A stretch of 7,333 nucleotides of DNA, from contig JAITPP010000324.1 of NCBI GenBank assembly GCA_031289385.1, positions 1-7,333 on the forward strand, given 5' to 3'. The notes under the pieces are model-generated. The model saw only the letters and a program-made list of their open reading frames with translations. It searched no databases and had not been told where the DNA came from. Below are positions 1-5,660 of the stretch, piece after piece. The DNA comes from Prevotellaceae bacterium (GTDB lineage Bacteria; Bacteroidota; Bacteroidia; Bacteroidales; UBA932). Every line of letters starts with the position of its first letter. The stretch's first letter is position 1. A program made the translations under genes and the position numbers.

Positions 1-5
1 AAAAA

Positions 6-164
6 AATCCCGTTAGGGATTATCGCTCGGTAGAAACAATGAACGCCACGCCAACATTGCAGTCCGTTAGGACTGCAACCAAAAGCAGAGGGTTGCAAAC
101 CTACGGCTTGCAATACGAATGGTGGCGCATTTTTCTACCGTGCGATGCAAACCTGACGGCTTGC
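6..164. repeat. Nested palindromic element, REPIN-like
   Basis: A long imperfect stem pairs 22-49 with 122-146: 22-26 with 142-146, 28-36 with 132-140, 38-41 with 128-131 and 44-49 with 122-127, with only a T/T mismatch and small bulges between. It encloses two hairpins, 57-65/70-78 (9 perfect pairs, loop GTTA) and 93-101/105-113 (loop TAC). Two more hairpins flank the stem, 6-11/16-21 (loop GTTA) and 147-153/158-164 (loop TGAC). The two left hairpin tips read CCGTTAGG. The two right ones read CCGTAGG and CCGTCAGG on the opposite strand, and their A/C mismatches become G-U pairs when that strand is RNA. The element is therefore two inverted copies of a hairpin-arm-hairpin unit. This matches the architecture of REP doublets (REPINs) mobilised by RAYT transposases. 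That assignment is inference, since no transposase is present. Confidence 0.7.
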
Positions 165-167
165 TAT

Positions 168-203
168 TTTGAAAACAATCTTTTATAGTTTATTTATTTT
201 TTG
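168..203 (+). promoter_or_regulatory. Weak candidate Bacteroidota promoter before the symporter
   Basis: A TTTG at 168-171 and a TATTTTTTG at 195-203 lie 23 bases apart. They resemble the Bacteroidota -33 TTTG and -7 TAnnTTTG boxes, but the -7 box has one extra T. A start just downstream would place the 7-base repeat array in the 5' leader. The region is T-rich, so the match could easily be chance. Confidence 0.2.
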
Positions 204-205
204 TT

Positions 206-270
206 ACTAAATACGGAATACAGAATACAGAATACAGAATACTAAATACGGAATACAGAATACAGAATAC
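206..270. repeat. Tandem 7-base repeat array upstream of symporter
   Basis: Nine consecutive 7-base units plus a 2-base remainder run through this stretch. The order is ACTAAAT, ACGGAAT, then three ACAGAAT (206-240), followed by ACTAAAT, ACGGAAT, two ACAGAAT and AC (241-270). There is thus also a higher-order 35-base repeat, whose second copy is one 7-base unit short. An AAT-rich stretch (about 280-310) follows up to the start codon. The array lies 46-110 bases before the gene. It is probably a slippage-prone spacer, and any regulatory role is unknown. Confidence 0.85.
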
Positions 271-315
271 AAAAAACAACAATAATAATAGTAATAACAA
301 ATAATAAATTAAAAC

Positions 316-1719
316 ATGAAACAAACATCACAAACTATTTCTCCCGTCGAAGCCAAAGGCTTCTACAAATTATCATGGCTCGAACGTATCGCCTTTGGGT
401 CAGGCGATTTAGCCCAAAATCTCATATACCAAACAGTTACAACCTATCTGCTGTTTTTCTATACCAATGTATATGGTTTGAATCCGGCAATTGCTGCAAC
501 AATGTTTCTTGGCGTTAGAATTATCGACGCTATTTGGGATCCTATTGTAGGCGCACTTATTGATAAAAACACAACACGCTTTGGAAAATATCGCGGTTGG
601 ATGTTAATAATGGCTGCACCTTTAACCGTTCTTATGATTGCCTGCTTTATTGTTCCCGATTTTGGCGAAACAGGCAAAGTTATTTACGCCTGCGTTACAT
701 ACGTTTTATTGTCGGTGATTTATACCACCGTTAATGTTCCGTATGGTGCGCTTAACGCTGCACTCACTCGCGATCAGCACGAAGTTACCGTACTCACAAC
801 AACACGAATGTGGCTTGTTAATGTTGCACAAGTTGCTATTACATACGGGCTTCCAAGTATTGTGATACTTATGGCAGGTACAATGAAGTCGCCCGAATCA
901 AGCAACGCATGGCTTATTGCTATTGTGATTTACGGAATAATAGGATTTGGAGCTCTTATGTTCTCATTTGCAAAAACAAAAGAACGTGTAGTCATGTCGA
1001 AAGAAGACCAGAAAAAAGTGAAATTCTCCGATCTTTTCACCGAAGTTGTTCGCAACCGCCCGCTACGCATTATTTCGTTTATGTTTATCACTGCATTTGC
1101 AATAATGGCTATTACAAATTCTGCCGGCACTTACTTTGTAACATATAATCTCGGACGCGAAGATCTTGTTGGCGCATTTATGGTAATTTCGGCTTTGCCT
1201 GCTTTGGTTATTCTGCCATTCATGCCGCTGTTGCGCAGAAAATTAGGAAAAAAAGGATTGCTGTATCTGTCGCTTGCAATATCATTTATAGGCTTTGCAG
1301 GATTATTCCTTATTCCTGCAAACAATATTGTTGCTATTTTTGGTTTCCAATTTATTCGCTCAATAGGATTTGGCGTAGTTGGAGCATTTATATGGTCACT
1401 TATTCCCGAAGCCATAACTTACGGCGAATGGCAAAGCGGCAAACGAATTTCGGGCATCGCCAACGCATTAATAGGCTTTTTCTTCAAATTCGGACTTGCG
1501 CTCGGCGGTTTTGTTCCGGGCATTGTGCTGTCAATAACAGGTTTCAACGCCGATATTCCCGTACAAGATACTTCGGCATTGTTTGGAATAAAATTGCTTT
1601 TGGCTGCTTTACCTGCAATTCTCGTAGTTGTGCTTGCTCTTGTTGTTTGGCGTTATAATCTTACAGATAATCAACTTATTGAATACAGCAAAGAAATTGA
1701 AAACAGAAATAAAAATTAA
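316..1719 (+). CDS. GPH-family sugar:cation symporter (MFS_2, MelB/XynP-like)
   Basis: This is an inner-membrane transporter of the glycoside-pentoside-hexuronide:cation symporter family, 467 residues, the usual length, with about 12 hydrophobic segments. The family hallmark spans residues 71-96 (DAIWDPIVGALIDK, then TRFGKYRGW). Asp71 and Asp75 line up with the cation-site pair Asp55/Asp59 of MelB, and Asp31 with MelB Asp19. A second conserved block, PEAITYGEW followed by SGKR, lies at 364-377. The basic central loop is about 218-250. The ATG at 316 is preceded by an A-rich leader with no Shine-Dalgarno sequence, as is common in Bacteroidota. As first gene of a run that continues with a xylanase and a cytoplasmic GH43 enzyme, it most likely imports xylo-oligosaccharides or related oligosaccharides with Na+ or H+. 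The family call is secure, but the substrate comes from context only. Confidence 0.93.
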   Translation: MKQTSQTISPVEAKGFYKLSWLERIAFGSGDLAQNLIYQTVTTYLLFFYTNVYGLNPAIAATMFLGVRIIDAIWDPIVGALIDKNTTRFGKYRGWMLIMAAPLTVLMIACFIVPDFGETGKVIYACVTYVLLSVIYTTVNVPYGALNAALTRDQHEVTVLTTTRMWLVNVAQVAITYGLPSIVILMAGTMKSPESSNAWLIAIVIYGIIGFGALMFSFAKTKERVVMSKEDQKKVKFSDLFTEVVRNRPLRIISFMFITAFAIMAITNSAGTYFVTYNLGREDLVGAFMVISALPALVILPFMPLLRRKLGKKGLLYLSLAISFIGFAGLFLIPANNIVAIFGFQFIRSIGFGVVGAFIWSLIPEAITYGEWQSGKRISGIANALIGFFFKFGLALGGFVPGIVLSITGFNADIPVQDTSALFGIKLLLAALPAILVVVLALVVWRYNLTDNQLIEYSKEIENRNKN

Positions 1720-1767
1720 AATAAAAATAATCAAATATTCATTAATTAATAATTTAATATTTTTAAT

Positions 1768-2889
1768 ATGAGAAATTCAATCATTATTGTCATCTGCTGT
1801 ATTTTATTATCAGCTTGCACAAAAACAAAATCAAACGAATCCACATTAAAGGATGCTTTAAATGGTAAGTTTTTAATAGGTACAGCAATAAATATTCCGC
1901 AAACATTCGGAATAGATACGCTTGGCGTGGAAATCGTGAAAAAACAATTCAACGCTATTGTTCCCGAAAATTGCATGAAAAGTATGTTTTTACAACCCGA
2001 AGAAGGTAACTTTTATTTCGACGAAGCCGACAAATACGTAGCCTTTGGCGAAACCAACAATTTATGGATAACAGGACATTGCCTTGTATGGCATTCGCAA
2101 GCGCCCGCTTGGTTTTTTATCGACGAAAACGGCAACGACGTTTCGCGCGAAGTTCTGATAGAACGTATGCGAAACCATATTACAACCGTTGTATCACGAT
2201 ATAAAGGCAGAATAAAAGGCTGGGATGTGGTGAACGAAGCCATAATGGACGACGGCTCGTGGCGTCAAAGCAAATTCTACCAAATAATAGGCGAAGATTT
2301 TATTCCGCTTGCATTTCAGTTTGCTCACGAAGCCGATCCCGATGCCGAACTTTATTACAACGACTATTCAACAGCCATTGCCGCTAAATGCGAAGGCATT
2401 GTTAATGTTGTGAAAACAATACAGGAAAAAAGTCTTAGAATTGACGCCGTTGGTATGCAAGGACATTTAACTATGGATTTTCCAGCCATCGAAGATTTTG
2501 AAAAAAGTTTACTCGCATTTTCAGCATTAGGAGTTAAAGTGATGATAACCGAACTCGATTTAACAGTCCTCCCCTCTCCTAACAATTTTGCAGGCGCAGA
2601 TGTTTCGGCAAATTTCGATTTCAAAAAAGAACTAAATCCATATTCCGACGGTTTACCCGAAGATATTGAACTAAAACAGCAAAACCGTTATGCCGATTTT
2701 TTCAAACTGTTTTTGAAATATCAGGATAAAATAAGCCGAGTAACACTATGGGGAGTTACCGATAACGACTCGTGGCGCAACGACTGGCCTATTCCCGGGC
2801 GCACAGATTACGCATTGCTCTTCGATCGCAATTCTCAACCTAAGCCCATTGTAAACGAAATTATACAATTAGCAAAAGGCAAAGAATAA
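1768..2889 (+). CDS. GH10 endo-1,4-beta-xylanase, lipoprotein
   Basis: This retaining endo-xylanase should cut the beta-1,4-xylan backbone into short oligosaccharides. The 373-residue protein has a lipoprotein signal, a hydrophobic run and then LLSAC with Cys17 as the lipidation site, so it is envelope-anchored. It consists of a single GH10 barrel (about 30-370) without a binding module. Visible GH10 motifs are ENCMK (67-71), GHCLVWHSQ (103-111), WDVVNEA with acid/base Glu157, NDYS (198-201), ITELDL with nucleophile Glu262, and LWGVTDNDSW (327-336). ENCMKS replaces the more usual ENEMKW, which may affect the glycone subsites. The start follows the symporter by 48 AT-rich bases. The residues after Cys17 (TKTKSNES) are not an obvious acidic surface-export signal, so inner versus outer face is undecided. 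The next gene begins 3 bases after its stop, implying co-translation. Confidence 0.95.
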   Translation: MRNSIIIVICCILLSACTKTKSNESTLKDALNGKFLIGTAINIPQTFGIDTLGVEIVKKQFNAIVPENCMKSMFLQPEEGNFYFDEADKYVAFGETNNLWITGHCLVWHSQAPAWFFIDENGNDVSREVLIERMRNHITTVVSRYKGRIKGWDVVNEAIMDDGSWRQSKFYQIIGEDFIPLAFQFAHEADPDAELYYNDYSTAIAAKCEGIVNVVKTIQEKSLRIDAVGMQGHLTMDFPAIEDFEKSLLAFSALGVKVMITELDLTVLPSPNNFAGADVSANFDFKKELNPYSDGLPEDIELKQQNRYADFFKLFLKYQDKISRVTLWGVTDNDSWRNDWPIPGRTDYALLFDRNSQPKPIVNEIIQLAKGKE

Positions 2890-2892
2890 TAA

Positions 2893-4527
2893 ATGTTGAA
2901 AATGAAAAAAGTTATTGCCATATTATTATTGTATGTGATTTTCGCAGTTGGCGCACAAGGACAAAGCCAACAGCCGCGCCTTGCCAAACAAGGTACAGCC
3001 ACGCAATTAATAGTTGATGGCAAACCTTTTTTGATGTTGGGTGGCGAGTTGGGAAATTCAACAGCATCGGCATTGACTGATTTGGATACGGTTTTTTCTA
3101 CATTGCAACAAACAGGATTAAACACCGTGCTTGTCCCTGCATATTGGGAATTAATTGAGCCGACAGAAGAAAAATTTGATTTTACTTACATAGATGCAGC
3201 CATAAATAAAGCCCGCGCGTATGATTTAAAAATTGTAATGTTATGGTTTGGAGTATGGAAAAACAGTATGTCGTGTTATGCGCCGCTTTGGGTGAAGGAA
3301 AATTATAAAAAATATCCGCGTACAGTTACAAAAGCAGGACAGCCGCAAGAAATACTGACAGCATTTTCATCAAATAATCTCGAAGCCGATAAACACGCAT
3401 TTGTCGCATTAATGCAACATATAGGCAAAATAGATGCCGCCGAGCAAACAGTAATTATGATGCAGGTAGAAAACGAAATAGGAATGATTCCCGATGCCCG
3501 CGATTATTGTAAAGAAGCCGACAAACTTTTTAATTCTGCCGTTCCAAAAGCATTTATTGATTACCTCACTTCTCACAAATCAACTTTGCAAAAATCATTG
3601 CTCGAACGATGGGCAGCCAACGGTTTTCGCACCAACGGCTCGTGGATAGACATTTTCGGCGAGGGATTGGAAACCGATGAACTGTTTACCGCTTGGAACT
3701 ACGGCGTGTTTGTGGAAGAAATTGCCAAAGCAGGTAAAAAAGCATATTCGCTGCCTCTGTATCTCAATGCTGCGCTTAATAGTCGCAATCGCAAACCGGG
3801 AGAATATCCGAGTGGAGGGGCTTTGGCGCATTTGCTCGATGTGTGGCGTACCGCTGCGCCTTCCGTTGATTTTATTGCTCCCGATATATACGATACAGGT
3901 TTTGCCGAATGGTGCGCTCAATACCACACAGCAGGCAATCCGCTGTTTATTCCCGAAATTCGGTTTTCCGATACTAATGCGGCAAAAGTATTTTATGCTT
4001 TCGGCGAACACGACGCTATGGGTTTCAGTCCATTTTCGATAGAAGACATCAATAATCCGCAAGAATATCCATTGACAAAAAGTTATCGCATACTTCGGCA
4101 AATATTGCCATTATTAGCCGCTGCACAAGGTAAAGGCAACAGTTGCGGTTTTTGGTTTGATGCCACAAACAAAGAACGCACGGTAACGTTGGGCAATTAT
4201 CGCCTTACAGGACGACACGTTTATTCGTATGGTTGGACTTCGCAATCAACTGACGGAAGTCCGTTTCCCGAAGTCGGCGCATTGGTAATAAAACTTTCCG
4301 ACAATGAATTTTTGGTAGCAGGCACAGGCGTAGCAGTAACTTTCGCCAACGCTCTCGATAACGGAATGGTTACAGGTATTGCTTCAATTGACAAAGTGCT
4401 GTTTGAAGACGGAAAAATGATACCGAAATGCCGTATGAACGGCGACCAAAGCCATCAAGGACGACATTTGCGAATTGAAGTAGGCGATTGGAATATTCAA
4501 CACATTAAACTATATAATTACAAATAA
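2893..4527 (+). CDS. GH35-like beta-galactosidase with DUF5597-type C-terminus, exported
   Basis: This predicted exo-acting galactosidase belongs to the clan-A barrel group and has 544 residues. A signal peptide (about 1-23, likely cleaved after AVGAQG) indicates periplasmic export, with no lipobox. The barrel spans about 35-410. QVENEIG (191-197) supplies acid/base Glu195, and FIPEIR (352-357) supplies the probable nucleophile Glu355. GGELGNS (50-56) and PAYWELIEP (82-90) are typical of the N-terminal strands. Residues about 415-540 form a beta-rich C-terminal domain resembling the DUF5597 domain of Cellvibrio Bgl35A-type enzymes, which act on galactosylated xyloglucan. Its start is 3 bases after the xylanase stop, so the two are probably translationally coupled. 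Met4 (2902) is an equally plausible start. The family call is good. The sugar removed (galactose on xyloglucan, or on arabinoxylan or arabinogalactan) is inferred. Confidence 0.85.
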   Translation: MLKMKKVIAILLLYVIFAVGAQGQSQQPRLAKQGTATQLIVDGKPFLMLGGELGNSTASALTDLDTVFSTLQQTGLNTVLVPAYWELIEPTEEKFDFTYIDAAINKARAYDLKIVMLWFGVWKNSMSCYAPLWVKENYKKYPRTVTKAGQPQEILTAFSSNNLEADKHAFVALMQHIGKIDAAEQTVIMMQVENEIGMIPDARDYCKEADKLFNSAVPKAFIDYLTSHKSTLQKSLLERWAANGFRTNGSWIDIFGEGLETDELFTAWNYGVFVEEIAKAGKKAYSLPLYLNAALNSRNRKPGEYPSGGALAHLLDVWRTAAPSVDFIAPDIYDTGFAEWCAQYHTAGNPLFIPEIRFSDTNAAKVFYAFGEHDAMGFSPFSIEDINNPQEYPLTKSYRILRQILPLLAAAQGKGNSCGFWFDATNKERTVTLGNYRLTGRHVYSYGWTSQSTDGSPFPEVGALVIKLSDNEFLVAGTGVAVTFANALDNGMVTGIASIDKVLFEDGKMIPKCRMNGDQSHQGRHLRIEVGDWNIQHIKLYNYK

Positions 4528-4541
4528 CAATTAAAAAACAA

Positions 4542-4579
4542 GAAGTTAGAGAAGTTAAAAGAAGTTAGAGAAGTTAAAA
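4542..4579. repeat. Two direct copies of a 19-base repeat
   Basis: GAAGTTAGAGAAGTTAAAA occurs at 4542-4560 and again, immediately adjacent, at 4561-4579. Each copy itself holds two GAAGTTA cores, giving four cores in a row. It lies between the galactosidase stop and the GH43 start. No hairpin or promoter match is apparent, and the role is unknown. Confidence 0.85.
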
Positions 4580-4591
4580 TGCAACAAATAA

Positions 4592-4624
4592 TAAATAGTA
4601 AATAGTAAATAATAAATAATAAAT
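4592..4624. repeat. Tandem 7-base repeat array upstream of GH43 gene
   Basis: TAAATAG occurs twice, then TAAATAA twice, then a partial TAAAT, ending 10 bases before the GH43 start codon. The 7-base period is the same as in the array before the symporter (206-270), although the unit sequence differs. It fills the likely ribosome-loading region with unstructured A/T sequence. Confidence 0.8.
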
Positions 4625-4634
4625 TTTAAAAGAT

Positions 4635-5600
4635 ATGAAAGCACGATATTTATTCCCAAACGATTACATGGCAGACCCTGCCGTACACATTTTTAATGGA
4701 AAACTGTATATTTATCCTTCGCACGACCGCGAAAGTGGAATCCCCGAAAACGATAATGGCGACCATTTTGATATGAAAGACTATCACGTTCTTTCGATGA
4801 ACGACATCGATAGCGATGTTATTGACCACGGCGTAGTTCTCGACGTAAAAGATATTCCGTGGGCTGGACGACAATTGTGGGACAGCGATGTAGCATTCAA
4901 AAACGGAAAATATTATTTATACTTTTCGATGAAAGATAAAAACGATATTTTCCATATTGGCGTTGCTGTTGCCGATAAACCCGAAGGACCTTTTATTCCT
5001 CAACCCGACCCTATTCGCGGAAGTTACAGTATCGACCCGTGCGTATTTGAAGATAACGGCGAATTTTATATGTATTTCGGCGGTTTGTGGGGCGGACAAC
5101 TTCAACGCTATCGCGACAACAAAGCCCTCGAAAGCGCAGCGTTTCCCGCCGATAACGAACCAACAATACCATCGCGCGTAGTTCGTTTAAGCAACGATAT
5201 GCTGCAATTTGCCGAAGAGCCGCGTCCGTTGGTTATTCTCGACGAGCATGGCAATCCGCTGACGAACGCCGACAACGAACGCCGCTTTTTTGAAGCCTCG
5301 TGGATGCACAAATACAAAGGAAAATATTACTTTTCGTATTCAACAGGCGATACTCACAAACTGTGTTATGCAACAAGCGATAATCCATACGGACCATTTA
5401 CTTACAAAGGTGTAATATTAACTCCCGTAATCGGTTGGACAACTCATCACGCTATAATAGAATGGAAAGGAAAATGGTATCTTTTTCATCACGATTGTGT
5501 GCCGTCGAACGGGCTTACATGGCTGCGCAGCCTGAAATTGACAGAATTGCAATATAACGACGATGATACTATCAAAACAATAGAAGGAACAGAAAATTAA
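4635..5600 (+). CDS. GH43 beta-xylosidase / alpha-L-arabinofuranosidase, cytoplasmic
   Basis: This inverting five-bladed beta-propeller glycosidase has 321 residues, the size of a single GH43 domain. The expected triad is visible: Asp14 in MADPAVHIF as base, Asp134 in SIDPCVF as pKa modulator, and Glu220 in FFEASW as acid. A conserved THHAIIEW (270-277) carries the His usually found at the propeller centre. The N-terminal pattern, with YPSHDRESG (27-35) and DHFDMKDYHVLSM (43-55), is that of the GH43_1-like enzymes known from Prevotella and Bacteroides xylan loci. There is no signal peptide, so it should work in the cytoplasm on oligosaccharides brought in by the symporter upstream. It follows the galactosidase after 107 repeat-rich bases. 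Xylosidase activity is the best guess; arabinofuranosidase or dual activity cannot be excluded. Confidence 0.92.
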   Translation: MKARYLFPNDYMADPAVHIFNGKLYIYPSHDRESGIPENDNGDHFDMKDYHVLSMNDIDSDVIDHGVVLDVKDIPWAGRQLWDSDVAFKNGKYYLYFSMKDKNDIFHIGVAVADKPEGPFIPQPDPIRGSYSIDPCVFEDNGEFYMYFGGLWGGQLQRYRDNKALESAAFPADNEPTIPSRVVRLSNDMLQFAEEPRPLVILDEHGNPLTNADNERRFFEASWMHKYKGKYYFSYSTGDTHKLCYATSDNPYGPFTYKGVILTPVIGWTTHHAIIEWKGKWYLFHHDCVPSNGLTWLRSLKLTELQYNDDDTIKTIEGTEN

Positions 5601-5641
5601 CAAATGTACATTTTTACATTTGTACATTTATAAATTTATAA
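5600..5641. promoter_or_regulatory. AT-rich inverted repeats with a -7-like box between GH43 and GH9 genes
   Basis: ACAAATGTA (5600-5608) and TACATTTGT (5615-5623) form a perfect 9-pair stem with a 6-base loop, starting on the last base of the GH43 stop codon. TGTACATTT is also directly repeated at 5605-5613 and 5621-5629. A second perfect palindrome of 14 bases, TTATAAATTTATAA, spans 5628-5641. The right arm contains TACATTTG (5615-5622), an exact match to the Bacteroidota -7 box TAnnTTTG, 38 bases before the GH9 start codon, but no -33 TTTG is visible upstream. It could be a weak internal promoter, an operator, or a low-GC hairpin moderating read-through. It lacks the GC-rich stem of a strong terminator. 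Confidence 0.45.
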
Positions 5642-5660
5642 TACTGTAAATAAGAAAGTT

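Noticed and set aside
1..170. Possible CRISPR array
   Set aside because: The repeated elements are palindromic hairpins of differing sequence in inverted orientation, without equal-length repeats separated by unique spacers.
1720..1767. Possible promoter or terminator between the symporter and the xylanase
   Set aside because: The 48 bases are almost pure A/T with no GC-containing stem and no TAnnTTTG match. Read-through within an operon is the simpler explanation.
3595..4101. A 168-codon open frame on the minus strand inside the GH35 gene
   Set aside because: It lies wholly antisense to a gene with clear catalytic motifs, and its translation is Cys/Ile/Arg-rich without recognisable domains. 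It is a shadow of the real frame.
4579..4605. An 8-codon ATG-to-TAG mini-frame before the GH43 gene
   Set aside because: It runs through the repeat array, has no ribosome-binding signal, and its sequence is just the read-through of the repeats. There is no reason to call it a leader peptide.
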